Assembly: GCA_003971905.1 (NCBI GenBank)
Contig: RSEE01000040.1
Span: 124,001 to 188,000, forward strand
Reading direction: 5' to 3'
Length of the DNA stretch: 64,000 bases
From: Moniliella sp. 'wahieum'
Lineage: Eukaryota > Basidiomycota > Moniliellomycetes > Moniliellales > Moniliellaceae
A program made the position numbers and the translations under genes. Positions 25,434 to 37,453 of the stretch are shown here, one piece after another (positions within the stretch are counted from its first letter, which is position 1; the number at the start of each line of letters is the position of its first letter). The notes beneath the pieces are model-generated. The model saw nothing but the letters and a program-made list of their open reading frames with translations. It ran no database searches and was not told where the DNA came from.

Positions 25434-26315
25434 TGTAAAGAGGAGCAAGCTTCGCGGTGAAGGGGGGAGACCTAGGTGGGTGGGGTTGAGGTTGGGGTGG
25501 TAATCTTCCGGCTGCCGTTGAGATTTAAATACCCCAAGGAGCCCCGTAACGTTGACGGGTCAACCGTTCAACCAACCACCTCTCAACAGAAAGATAACAA
25601 AAGGACTGTGCCCGTGCCTAGATTCAATGTTGAACAAACGTTGAACTCTCGCACCGGAGGATACGCAACGCCTTCCGGTTCCCGGCTGAAGTATATGGGC
25701 CAACTTTGCTTTTTTGGCTCCAGTTGCAGCACAGCCTTGCCTCCCCAATAGCGATCCTATTTCGACGCTCGCAGCAACAGTAGGGTACCGGAGCAGTACC
25801 CGAACCACCCGGAACGGACACTCGGTCCAGTTTCCAAGATACACAGCTTAATTATCCGGTTTTCTGACAGCGGCTGAGCGGCTCAGCCACCCACATCACA
25901 CATGAGATCACATCGCCTTGGGCACTAGTCCATCCGACTCTCCCGATGTTGACGAATTCCTCACTCGTGTGGAAATAATCATGTTCTCTTTCTTAGGTCT
26001 TGAGCCCACATTTTTCTGAAGATAATGCTGCCCGCCTGTGCCTGCCTGAGTCACCCGATTCCTCCCCACAGCGCACGGTATGTGGGGTTCTGCATCCCCC
26101 ACCCCCGCAAAGTACCACTGTTGCCGGTGATGTCATGGGCTAGCCCCGGACTGGAGCCCACAGCACCCACAGTTCAGGGGTGATTTCCCTCGGATCAAGA
26201 GAGTCACTAGTCACTCACAGTTTATCTATAACAGGTGTGTGTTGATGAACGCAAATCATGGCGAGTTGAACGGACAAGCTTTAATTGGGGTATCAGCTCG
26301 CGTGGTAAGGTTGCG
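25434..26315. other. uricase upstream region
   Basis: No supported gene. GTTGAAC/GTTCAAC words cluster at 25553-25575 and 25623-25648, 120-215 bp upstream of the uricase start. The remainder up to the retrotransposon shows nothing I can name. Confidence 0.4.
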
Positions 26316-26320
26316 TATAT

Positions 26321-26535
26321 TGTTGGGACCCGTGGTCCCGTACTTAGGCCAAGGCGCCTCATCACCCTTCACCCCTGATTTGTCCTCCGAAGCCTCCACG
26401 TGTATACTCAGGCTTGTCTGAACCCCTGTCTCTAGGTGGGCACAAGGCTTAGACCTTAACCACCACCATCGCGATTGCATTGCTCTACATTTCCAGAGGT
26501 TCTTCACCAATCCCTTGGGTTCCTCCGGTCTTACA
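26321..26535 (+). repeat. 5' LTR of copia element
   Basis: 215 bp, starts TGTTGGGACCCGTGG and ends TTACA. It carries a short inverted word GGGACCCGTGGTCCC at its start. Compared with the 3' LTR it has GGTGGGCAC instead of GGTGTGGCAC, one extra C after CATTT, shifted C counts in CACCAATCCC, and CTTACA instead of ACA at the end. Confidence 0.93.
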
Positions 26536-26773
26536 GAGTTACAATCCTCTTGACGCTCAGCCCTGAGCCTTCCACTCTTACACTCTTCGGTCCTCCTGCC
26601 GGCCCTATCCACAAGCGCTTGCTCGAACTGCGTAAGCTATGGCAAGCATCATGAGCTCTCAGACTCAGGAGTCTTGGTTCAACTCCTCAACCCCTACTTC
26701 ACCAACTGCCAGAGCAGAAGAGAGCACCACTCCCGTCGGAGTTGACCACGCCTCCCGCCGCTGACACCATCGC

Positions 26774-27710
26774 GTGAATCTACCCCTACACCTCAACCCC
26801 CCCGTGGGCCCCGACAACACCGCGAACGACGTCGCCACCCTCGCCGACCGCATCGCAACATGTTCAAATTGTTTCCCGAAAACATCACCCTCAAACAGCT
26901 ACAGGACACTGGTATCAAGCTTGGGTACAGCGAAAAGACGACCACAGAAGCCATTGTCATGTTATCATGTGAGAATCCACCCAATGCTAGCAAGAACGAA
27001 GGTGCCTTATCGTCAACTCCGGCCGTCGACGACAACCCGTGGGTTGACTCCCGACAAGCTCCTCCGTAGTGCCACTCGCAGCAACGTGCCGTACCACGAG
27101 CGTTTCCACACAACAGCTCGTTTTGGTATTGGACCCGGATCTTCCTCCCTCGTATCCAGATTATCCCTGGAGCGCGTGAGCATCTGGAAACAGGGCAAGG
27201 CCCTGGACGGGTATAACGCAGAACTGGACGCTCACTTGGCCAACATTCTACTCCCGTGGATAGACTCCGAGTCGTCCAGCAGATCACCGCGATGGCACGC
27301 CGGCTCTAGGGTCTGCATACTATCATGCTCTGCGTGATTTGTACGGCACCGTTTCAGACACTGAGATCTGTGATATCCTCATAAAGGTTCTCACTCTCAA
27401 AATGGGCACACAAGTCGGGCCCGCCAATACCTGAATGAGTTCACTGTGGCGGTAACCCAGTACGAGATGACGTCCAAGTCCAAAGCTGGACGAGATTGGT
27501 CTAGCACAGATGCTACGGAAAGGCGTTACTGATCAGGGGTGGTTGCACCTCCATCGTAACAGCAGCTACGCCGAATTGCGCGAGCAGTGAGCGAATCAAA
27601 GGTCCAACTACGGCAGTACCTCAGTTCAAGCCCAGCTCCTCCAGTACGGCCCTTCGGAAGCCACGTCGCACAGCCAAAACAAGCAGTACGGTGACAGGCC
27701 GCGGACGAGG
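26774..27710 (+). CDS. copia gag (nucleocapsid precursor) region, frames broken
   Basis: Segments in three frames together resemble a copia Gag: a helical part LFPENITLKQLQDTGIKLGY (~26868-26930), later WKQGKALDGYNAELDAHLAN (27188-27250), and ALRDLYGTVSDTEICDILI (~27330-27390). Toward 27700 the sequence becomes Gly/Arg/Gln-rich, as in nucleocapsid tails without a clear CCHC knuckle. The limits are approximate. Confidence 0.6.
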
Positions 27711-27715
27711 CCGAG

Positions 27716-30700
27716 GTGGGCAGCGGGTACAGAGGAAGTCACCGTGGTGGCCAACGTGGCGGCCACTTTAGCCGGCCGGCTACGACAGCCCAGACCACCT
27801 CATCTGCCCATGCAGTAACCCCTATGGCAGCCACTACACCACCCAAGCCAGCCAACCTCCCTGCGCAACACGATTCAGGTGCGAGACCATCCGTATTCAA
27901 TGAACGAAGTGCGTTTATCAATCTTCGTCCACACCGCGAGCCCATAGCAGTGGCAAACGGACAGATCGCATACACTGAAGGCATTGGCACCATCTCTATG
28001 TACATTCAAACCCAGAACGGAGCCCCTATCCGCATCCACCTACCCGGCAGCTTGTACTGCCCCACCTTCCCGACCAACCTGCTCAGCGCTTACCATCTAT
28101 CTATCGCAGGCATTGGCAGCTGGATCCCTCCAGGTGGCCATGGTCTCTATCTCGGACGACACGGCGAACCTTTTCGTCTCGCCGCCGACTCAAGCTATTC
28201 CCTTACTCTGGCGCCCAATACGACAGCCACAGCCAACAGCGCCACTTCGCTACTCAACCTTGATGCAACCCTGGTCAAGGTGAAAAACGCCCACATCCGA
28301 TGGAATCATGCACCTCTAGATCAACTTTCATCCCTCACGTCGGATGACCCAGCATTCGAACGGGTCAACAGTGGCGACATCGCTTTAGTCCGGTCCTCGT
28401 GGCACTGTGCACCATGCGCATTAAGCAGAGCCACTGCCCCACCCCACGCCACGACTGGACGCCCAATCCGAACCATTCGCCCTTTCTCTCTCCTCCACCT
28501 CGACGTCCTTGACATATCCCGCCAAGGCGGGGGTCATACTTACGCCCTTATCATTGTCGACGACTTTACGCGGTATACCTGGACGCTACCCCTGGTGTCC
28601 AAGGGTGATGCCACAGCCGAACTTCAAGCCTTCATCCGGCGCGAGCATCGCCAACATCCCGACCGCCCCCTTCAGACGGTCCGCTCTGACAATGCGCCTG
28701 AACTCACCACCGCAATGGACGAGTTTTACTGCGAGCTGGGAGTAGTGAGCGAGCGCACCAATCCTGGCGAAAGTGCGTCCAATGGGGTCGCCGAACGCGC
28801 CATAAGATCGATTACGGATCGCGCTCGACTCATGGTAATCGCCAACAGATTGACTCCCGACGAGTGGTGGGAACACAGCTTGTTGGCGGCCACATATGCA
28901 CACAACCAGTCGCCGCCGAAAGCACTGGGTGGGGACAGCCGATTTGTCCGGTACCATGGCTTCAAACCCTCCCTTCGCATGCGCGGTTTTGGCACTCTTG
29001 CCTACCTGCACCTATTGCCCAACCAACGCGAGGGCGGCAAACTTGGTCCGCGGGCCGTCCCAGCAATGTTGGTGGGTTACGGGCACGGCCGCGGTTCGAA
29101 GGGGTGGCTCTTTGCCATCCACCAGGACGACGGCCAAGTTGGATTCCGTTGGAAAAAGCCGTCCACCTGGACGCATGTCCCGTACACCACCGAATATCCC
29201 ACGCACTTTCATCTGGACCCCCTTGTCCCTGCTGGTGGCGGAGAGGTGCGGGGGGGCGGAGAAATGGGTGCTGGTGGGAAGTCAGACAGCTCCCCCCCCG
29301 GCGTGTGCGTTTTGCGATAGATGAACTGACCCGCGATACTAATGGTAAGAAAGACAATGCCCCCCATGGAAAAAGAAAATTAAAAGAACGAAAAACAGAG
29401 GCACATCGCCCGGCTCAAGCCAACGAAAATGAGAATTCAGAGCCTGGCCCCACTCCCACCAACTCCAACCCCCCACATGTATCCCCCCAACCTGTTGCAT
29501 CTGACCCCGCAGGCATGGCACAACGCCAGGCAAAGCAAGCCGAAGAAAATGAAACTATCACAGAAGATGCCGTTGACACTGGCCACCAAGTCCTGCTTTC
29601 CCCTCCCTCTTCCACTTCCCCTTCCTCTCCCGCCCTATCCCCCTCCCCTCTCTCCCCACCGACACGCTCGCCCCGTGACCGTGCCCCTGACCGATACAGC
29701 CGTCCCCGCACTCGTGCGTCGCAATCCCGTTCGCCAAGCGCGTATCAACGCTCCACCCCTCGACCTGTCCATTCCAGCCAACGACAATTTGCGCGATGGC
29801 ACCTTTTCCCTGCTCGTCAACAAGGCCCCTAGCATCTTTGGCAACCCGGCCGCCCTCTCCGCCCTAGGAATGCAGGCTTTGGTGAGTATTTTCGGACCAG
29901 CGCCGGACACATCCATGCTACCTGCTTCGGAGCCAAGCTCGCCCCCCATTGCACTCGCAATCGAATCCGCGGCAAGTGACACCGAGGTCATACTGACCAC
30001 CGATGGGGTCCCGGTGGCCCCCAAGAACATCAAGAAGTTGGTGGGTCACCCTGCCTTTGATGGCGTACTCGAGGCAATGCGCCTCGAGCTTCGGCGTTTT
30101 GACGAGCGTGACGTGAAGGAAGTTGTACCCATCCCCCCAGGGATCAAACCCCTTCCCGGCATGTGGGTCATAGGTACTAAGACGGATGCGGATGCTAACT
30201 TCCTCAAGTACCGTGCCCGCTACGTTGTGGGAGGGCACCGGCAAGTTCCTGGCACATGGGCGAAATCTTTTGCTCCTGCCGTTCGTACTGCTGCCGTCAA
30301 CACGCTAATTGCGTTGGCCGAAGCTGATGGCCTCCACTTATTTTCTGCCGATGTGGAAGCTGCCTACCTCTATGCCGATATCAACGAGCTCGTCTATGTT
30401 CGACCACCCCCCTTCTTCCCAGAAGCGCCCGGTCATTGCTGGAGACTCAAGAAAAGTCTCTATGGCCTGCACCAGAGCGGGGCCAACTTTGGAGATTGGC
30501 TCCGCACTTTCCTTTGCGACCGACTCCACTTCACTAGCCTAAAATCAGAGCCTGTTCATACGTCGCACCGAACCTCTTGGCCTGATCCTAATCGCCGTCC
30601 ACACTGACGACTTTTTGGTCGCGTGTCGGTCCCAAGAAGCGTATGATGAATTCTTAGTGGAATTAAGGCGCAGCATCCAAATTAAGTCCAACGGCCCCCT

Positions 30701-31574
30701 ACGTTTCCATCTCGGCTGCCAATACGACCGTATCGATGGACGACTGTACATCAGCCAACCCAAATTCATCGCTGAGACGCTTGCCGCGCATGACATATCA
30801 CCTCACCGGCCCCGCTACCTTCCAATCGGCCACCAACTTCCGCCTCCCAAGCGACCCGAACACGAAAAGCGTGCCACTCGAGACGAGCACCGTGCCTACC
30901 GTTCTATTGTCGGATCCAGCTTGTGGGCGGCTCGTATGTCCCGGCCTGATGCCCTCTTTGCGGCTACCTTTTTAGCGCGGTTTATGGACGACCCGTCCGC
31001 CGCCCACCGACGCGCAGCGGAGGACCTATTACGTTTCTTCGCCGGTACGTCTGACTACTCTTTGTGCCTCACACCCAACCGATCTCGCCCTCTACTCGAG
31101 CTGCACACCGATGCCTCCTTTGCATCAGACAAGAGCAACTCTCACTCCGTTTCGGGCCATGTTGTTTTTGTTTTCGGTGTGCCTGTATCCTGGGGCTCCA
31201 AGTCCCAAAATCAAGGTGTGAGCAACACAGCAGCATCTGAATACCTAGCCATGGGAGATGGCCTTCGAGATGCTCTATTCATTCGCAACATACTGTTTGA
31301 ACTTGGTGTCTGCAAGGCTAATCACCCGATTGAGCTCTTTGTTGACAACACCGCTGCCAAAGCGTTGGCCGAAAAGCTCGGCAGCCTAGGCAAAATACGG
31401 GAGATTGACGTCTCGTACCACGAGGTGCGGGAACGCATCCACCGAGGCGAAATTAAAGTCCACTACACTCCAGGTGCACACCATCTCCCTGACTGGTTCA
31501 CCAAACCTCTTTCTCTTCCCAAGATCATTTCTGCGCGTAACAATTTCGATTTGGCTTCTCTTTCTTCGCGCTGA
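27716..31574 (+). CDS. copia pol: protease, integrase, reverse transcriptase, RNase H
   Basis: An aspartic protease with DSGA at 27872-27883. A GAG-pre-integrase/zinc segment (HIRWNH ... CAPC, 28290-28420). An integrase core with LLHLDVLDI, IIVDDFTRYTW, VRSDNAPEL and the Glu in NGVAERAIR. A low-complexity Pro/Ser linker (29300-29800). Reverse transcriptase from FDGVLEAMRLELRRFDERDV to FSADVEAAYLYADI and RLKKSLYGLHQSGANFGDW. The catalytic box reads HTDD at 30600-30611 where YVDD is usual. RNase H has TDASFASDKS, ASEYLAMGDGL and FVDNTAAKAL. It ends at 31572-31574. Frame changes occur near 29290, 29800 and 30545, so the written sequence does not encode one continuous polyprotein. Confidence 0.92.
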
Positions 31575-31639
31575 TCCCCTTTCTACTTTTCTTTTGTTGA
31601 TGGCCAACGGGCTTCTTTCGTTCCCTTGGCCCGGGGGGG

Positions 31640-31851
31640 TGTTGGGACCCGTGGTCCCGTACTTAGGCCAAGGCGCCTCATCACCCTTCACCCCTGATTT
31701 GTCCTCCGAAGCCTCCACGTGTATACTCAGGCTTGTCTGAACCCCTGTCTCTAGGTGTGGCACAAGGCTTAGACCTTAACCACCACCATCGCGATTGCAT
31801 TGCTCTACATTTCAGAGGTTCTTCACCCAATCCTTGGGTTCCTCCGGTACA
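31640..31851 (+). repeat. 3' LTR of copia element
   Basis: 212 bp, matches the 5' LTR without a base substitution by eye; all differences are 1-3 base indels. It is preceded by a CCCGGGGGGG polypurine-like tract and followed by the TATAT target duplication. Confidence 0.93.
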
Positions 31852-31856
31852 TATAT

Positions 31857-34313
31857 GGGTACCGGAACAAGCAAGACTACTAGCGTGTGCTTTGTACCTC
31901 GGTGAACTATAATAGGAGAGAAACGCTGGATGAGTTGCCTGGTGGGTCAAGCTGGTCAAGAATGGTTGGGCAACAGGAGATGATAATGGCCCGCTAGGGA
32001 GAAAGAACGTCATGAATCAAAAAGACGATACAAACAGAACATCTAGATGGAATAGACAACGTAACGACGAAAGAGAGGAGCAAGGCCAATTTGTGCGCCT
32101 CAGGTTAATGAGCACAGCCTTGATCAAGTATAGAGAAATGTTCCCAGTGACACTCAGTCAGGAAGGGAACAGCCACACCAAGAAAAGGCACAGAGTAAAG
32201 GGCATATCTCGGCCCCACAGCCAAAAGAACGATGGAAAAATAGAGGATATGAACGTTATGAACGTCACAACAAAAGACTCGCAAATAATAAGGAAACTAA
32301 CTCCCAGATCCGGAGGTTCAACTTAGAGCTCACTTGCATATGTAAAAGACCAAAGCAAACCTGAAGTACGATAAAAAATCACACAGGGATCCAAAAGCCA
32401 ATGTACCTATCTCCTCGGCCGTATACAGAAGGGATGCGATTCTGGTCACACAGATCGAAGGGAACTCATGATCCGTTTAAGCACCAGACGGATTAGATAG
32501 CGAGAGAGTCGTTTGGGCCGAGCCAGCCCGCCGTGGCCTGGAGCAGGCACTGCCCCAAAACACAGGGCACCACTCTCATCTCCTCATCGCGGCCGTGTCG
32601 TCACATAGCTGCAGATACCATAGAGAGCGTAGGTGACGAGTCAGATAGATCTCCCAACAGCGTCGAAAGTGGGATGTCTGAAAGGCGCGTGCGCAATGGC
32701 TCTGAGACAGCTGACAGCCTACACGTCCCGACGCGAGGACCCGACGAAAGTTATATAGGGCCAACAATCCAGGGACCGACGAGGCAACCAGACAATAGAG
32801 GAGGAAAGGAGTGAAAGCATACGCGTTAGTAGCTAATTTGGAAGAAAAAGGAGGAAGAAAGGCGACAGGGGTCAAAGGCGATCCATTGAAGGCGTAAAAA
32901 CACGGAGAAGAGAGATAAGACGGTCAGGAACGGCGTCGAGCGTCTGCGTCTCCTCTGTTCCCACCTCTGTCCAGCAGCAAAACCCCACGGAGTCACAGCC
33001 CTAGAACGTCAAGGGCACTTCTCGGCCCGACAACAATAATGGGAAGAGCATGCCAAAAGTCAAAAGCAGCGGGCAAGGTATATTCCTTGTCGGGAGACTC
33101 TCATCGTTGGTGAGAGGACAGACAAAAAGGTCGAGTAGCGCAAGTTCATATACTAGTCTCAGCGACGGAAGAAGAATAAATATGGGGTACTCCTATGATA
33201 ATCTCTTCGACGTTTGATAGAGAATGTACCCACAAGTCAGCACACAATCCCACATTTCCCCCTTGTAGTTGTGGTGATATCATATCGCCTCTCCAGCGTG
33301 TGGAACGTGGCTACGGTGCGACGATATCCTCTCCAGTGTGGAATGGTGGACCCGTGGACCGGTGGCGACGGTGGCGACGGTGGCGAAGGTGACGAAGGTG
33401 GCCCACAAGAAGCTGGGGTGAAGCCCTGGATGGCCGGGCCGTAGGCCCCGTGGTCTCCTCGTCTATTATATAAGGACGAGGCTGAAAGATGATGTTTGCA
33501 ATGGATTAGAATACTCACCTTCCTGTCTACAGCGCGTTCGCGTATATATAAGTCCAGGACACAGATCACAGTAAGTGCATATTGGCACATCCGTCTTCAA
33601 ACACGGGGTCCTCCATAACAACCACCACATGTTTTATGGATGGTTGCAGGGTAAGGGTCATTATTGTGGTCACTATCGCCTGGCCTTTTGTGTTGGTTGC
33701 TGAGAATATCAAGGTTGGATTGGGGCTAATCTTTGATGCTGGTTCCCACACCCAGGCGTGCGTGTTTTTGCCCTTGATACCCCACAGACACCAGCTGCTT
33801 TTCGTTCCTAAGCCCGTTTACCTCTCAAATCGCTCTTTAGCTACATCCTTGTTGGCTTTTTCCTGCTCCTCCCATAATTTTCTCTTGGCAGTTGTGCTTC
33901 TCCTAATAGACAGACAAAAGTGATGCATATAGATACTACCCCTTGTTTGTTTCGTTTTGCTGATAGACCGTAGGAGGACCCCCTGTCCCCTTAGAAGGGA
34001 AACATCACAGTCACGCTACCTATGTGTCCTAACCTTCGGCAGGTTCTTGGTAGCATTCCTCCGTATAGCATTCTAATGCACATGTTCAATTGGGTCGCAC
34101 ATACTCGTCTAATTCCGTGTATCTATAACCGTCGTGTATGTTCATTGGCTTTCACTAAGGGATGATGGCCACCTACACTGTTACGGTTTATGATGAGGGG
34201 AGGGGTTCAGGCAGGAACAAGTGAGGGCCGGTATGGATATGAATGGCATATCTGGGATGCGAAAGCACATTGAACCTGTGAGAAGGCACGGGGGAAATAG
34301 TGAGGAAAAGAAG
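31857..34313. other. long gene-poor stretch
   Basis: No supported gene in about 2.4 kb. Base composition is more AT-rich than the genic parts. A GGTGGCGACGGTGGCGAAGG trinucleotide-like tract lies at 33361-33405. Open frames up to ~115 codons here show no domain signal on either strand. Confidence 0.4.
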
Positions 34314-34385
34314 AGACTCGAATGGGATTCGAACCCATGTCATCGCCTATTGGCCAGGGATGCGTTACCACTACGCTATCGAGCC
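34314..34385 (-). tRNA. tRNA gene with unusual anticodon loop (Trp CCA or Gly GCC, unresolved)
   Basis: Minus strand. The acceptor GGCTCGA pairs with TCGAGTC (one G-T). The A box TAGCGTAGTGG and B box GGTTCGAATCC match Pol III consensus perfectly. The T stem is ATGGG/CCCAT and a TTTT follows downstream (34305-34308 as AAAA). The anticodon arm is imperfect: TCCCT/AGGCG with loop GGCCAAT. By position the anticodon would be CCA (Trp), but base 33 is G instead of the near-universal T. Shifting by one gives GCC (Gly). It may be a decayed or indel-damaged tRNA, or a tRNA-derived element. Confidence 0.6.
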
Positions 34386-37300
34386 GGGATAAGAGCAGCT
34401 GCAGGATCACAGTCTAACAGAACCTCAATTGCCATTAGGCACATTTTTACCTCTCTTCCGCGCACGGTTTTGGAGAGCGAGAGCGATGCCAACACCCTGT
34501 TACTGTCATAGAAAAGATTAGTTTATCCTTCTAAGGCCAAATAAGGGAGGAAGGAGAGGAGGCGATAGCGAGCAACCGGCATGGTTCTCAGTAAAAAGGG
34601 TTGGTGCCCAAGATATATGGCGCGATCTTCATCCCTATTCATCTCTGTCCCCTCTATCCATTCCAGTGACCTCTCCGTTCCCTTCCGCGCCCACCTCCTG
34701 TTGTGGACCACATATATACACACACTCTGTATTGTTGATGATTCTAGTGTCCATGGTGCCAATGCGAAGTTAAGAATGCAGAATGCATACACATGAGCCT
34801 ATGAGAAGTGCAGGACCTTTTCCATAGCAGGAAGTACACCCGCGGAACAGCAGAGAGAAAACTTCCGGGAGGGTACAAGAGAGGGAGAATATATATGGAT
34901 GTACATCTCAGTTTTGCACTGTGCAAGACCGCGACTGAGTGGAATAACCTGCATTGTCTCGCTCGCTCATCCAGTCATCACTCGGGAGCACGAGTCCCGC
35001 CATATACCTCAACAGTAGGTATAGCCACAGTACTTTTGACTCAAACGAGATGTGACATCCACGGATGAACATGATGCATTTATTGTTATATCCCGGGTCC
35101 CGTCATATGACACTTCGCTTCACCCGGCGCCAGCTCCTTTTCATGAAGTTGGCGAAGCATACAATAAGCCGGGGTGTGCACAAAAATGGTCTGCGCTGAG
35201 TGCGCTGAGTAATACTCGGTGGCTGAATACGCACCTCCCCTTTCCTCTCCTTCCCCCGCGGATACATCAAACAGATGCAACTTGTTGCAAACAAAGATGA
35301 GATTCAGCGCGAGCAAGTGGGCAATGCAGTCAAAGCTGATTCACAGTAGGTGGGTGGTTACCTATACTGCTTTTTCTGTGAGAATTGCCCCCTGTGAGTA
35401 ACTGAGTGTACTGCTTGTGGTGTGTTGGATGCACAGTGCTCGTGTCCAAAGATCCTGTGATGAGTGATTAGTGACTAGTGAAACGAGTGATTCCCCACCG
35501 ACGTCCCAGAAGTGTGCCGTTAGTTGCCGTTAGTACGTGGTAGAGGAAGAAATGAGACAAGGTGCTGGGTCGAACGTCGAGCCCCGACTGAGGAAGAGAT
35601 AGATGGAAGGGAGTGGCACTAGGCCAAGGGTGGGGATACTGGCGTTGTGCTTGAAGCTTGAAATGTGGAAGAAGATCAGAGTGTGACATGCATGACCCTT
35701 CTTGGTCCACACGACCTACAGGTCATATAATCGTTGGCCAGTGTTTTCATTGAGGCCTGGGTGTAGTCAGCGCGTGTCAGCGCCAGCGCTCAGCGGAGCA
35801 CGTAGAAAGTGAATCAGTGCCGCCACAGCCGCCAGTCTAGGGTCGGCCTGAGTTTCTGATTCTATGCGAGATTCTCAGATATCAGGCCTGCTGTGGCCTC
35901 AATATCTCTCGGTGGCGGAGCATGCAACCAGACAAAAGAAGGTCGCTGTCGATGGTACCGGTTATCGATTATCGATGGGTGCGACAGGGGGCGTGGCGCA
36001 AGAGAGCGCAGGTGGGGCGGCAAGCACAGGCGCTATGCCTGGGCTGAGCGCTGCGCCTCAGCGCTCAGGCTGAGTCCAACCACAAACGCAGAGGTTTCCT
36101 GCCTGGCTGGTGTGCTGCCCTGGGCCGGACGTGCTTGCAGATAAATGCCAGGCTCTGCGCCCGTCTGCCCCTCTGCCTGCCTTGCTCCTCTGCACGTTGC
36201 ACCCCAGCCACGCCCACACTTTCCTCGGGAGCTCAGCCTCAGCGCTCAGCCTCAGCGCTGAGCTGAGCACCCGCCCCGTGCACATTGTCCCGCGGCGTGC
36301 CTGTGGCCGTGCGCTGTCCCTGTCCTGTGCTGGGACGCCGTGCTGTGCCGTGCCCTGCCAGCCATGCCCCATGCCAGACTGCCTTGGCCGCCACAGGCGA
36401 CATGAACGCCTCGTTTGCCCCCCTTCCCCCCCTCGGCCCCGCGCGGTCAGGCACGTCAGGCACAGGCCCCGTGCCTATCGCTCCTGCAAGCGGCACGCCT
36501 CATGTCGAGGATTGGGCCTAGGGCGCCTAGCGCCGCCGGGGCGGTGGGAGCCGCGGCAGTGCGGTCGCCCTTGAGAATCTGGACAGTTCGAACAAGCCCG
36601 CGCTCAGCTCAGGCGCTCAGGCGCTCAGGGCCTCAGGCCTCGGGTGGGCTGGCCTGGCTACGAGCGCCAGCGCACTGCCAAAGCCTCGCTGCCCGCCAAC
36701 AGGCCAGAGACTGCCCCCGGCTGGGCCGGTGCATGCGTGAATGGTGTCGGTCGATGATGCATGATGCATGATGCACTGGGCCGGAGGCTGAAAGGTGGCA
36801 TGCGCAACAGTGCGCCTGTGCTTGCCTGGCCCTTCGCAGCCTTCGCGCCCCACGTCGCTACGGCGGCGTATCCCAAGTCACGCATCAACGTCACACATCA
36901 CGCCCTCGGCCTCAAGATCACTCGGCGGCCGAGCAAAGACTAGTCCTACTCGCCGGTCACGGTCACCGGTCATGCAAGGCATCATACATCCTGCTTCAGG
37001 TGATCACCGATCATCGATCGCACAGTGAGCCAGTGACCGGCGGGAGAACCGTTTAGTCACCGTTCAGGCCAATCCTCGCCCGCACCTGCGAAAGCGCTAG
37101 GCGGTAAGCCCGGTAACCGGCAAGTGCTTCGCGGCGTGTGGAAAGCGTGGCTGGGTCGCGCTCCGCTACCTCCGGTCCCAGTCCTCGCACCGCCTACCTC
37201 GCACCCACCACCACCACCACCCCCCCTTGTTCTCGGACCTCGTACCCTCGGACCTCGACGCGTCCAGCTCAGGTACAGGCGCGCTCCCAGCAGCTGCTCC

Positions 37301-37453
37301 GTCCTTTTTGCGCCCGCCTCTCTGTCCCGTTTCCTTTGCCATCGTTCACAGCTTCCGCCCTGTACTCTTCGCTCCAGCCGCGTCGCCACCTTCCTACTGC
37401 CGCTCGCCGCTGCCATTGCTCCTGTTACCGCTGCGCCCGACGTCCAGACGCCC
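34386..37453. other. long gene-poor stretch rich in palindromic word islands
   Basis: No supported gene in about 3 kb. Islands: GTGATTAGTGACTAGTG words (35460-35495); GTCAGCGCGTGTCAGCGCC (35767-35785); GGTTATCGATTATCGATGGG (35960-35979); CTGAGCGCTGCGCCTCAGCG (36043-36062); CTCAGCGCTCAGCCTCAGCG (36237-36256); CAGGCGCTCAGGCGCTCAGG (36610-36629); GATGATGCATGATGCATGAT (36753-36772); CGGTCACGGTCACCGGTCAT (36955-36974). A CCACC run is at 37207-37228, before the next gene. Confidence 0.5.

Larger units (their letters stand above)
26316..31856 (+). mobile_element. complete Ty1/copia LTR retrotransposon
   Basis: Two LTRs (26321-26535 and 31640-31851) both begin TGTTGGGACCCG and end ACA. They are bounded by a 5-bp target duplication TATAT (26316-26320 and 31852-31856). 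Between them lie gag and a pol in the order protease, integrase, reverse transcriptase, RNase H, which defines copia. A G-rich polypurine-like tract (31632-31639) abuts the 3' LTR. I could not identify a classical initiator-Met primer-binding site after the 5' LTR. The LTRs differ only by small indels, so the insertion is recent. Confidence 0.95.

Noticed and set aside
28864-29832. separate gene overlapping the copia integrase
   Set aside because: Its first part is an alternative reading of integrase; only the Pro/Ser linker part after 29290 is likely true pol sequence displaced by an indel.
36030-36260. CRISPR-like array in the CTCAGCGCTGAG islands
   Set aside because: Words are irregularly spaced, there are no constant repeats or spacers, and the genome is fungal.
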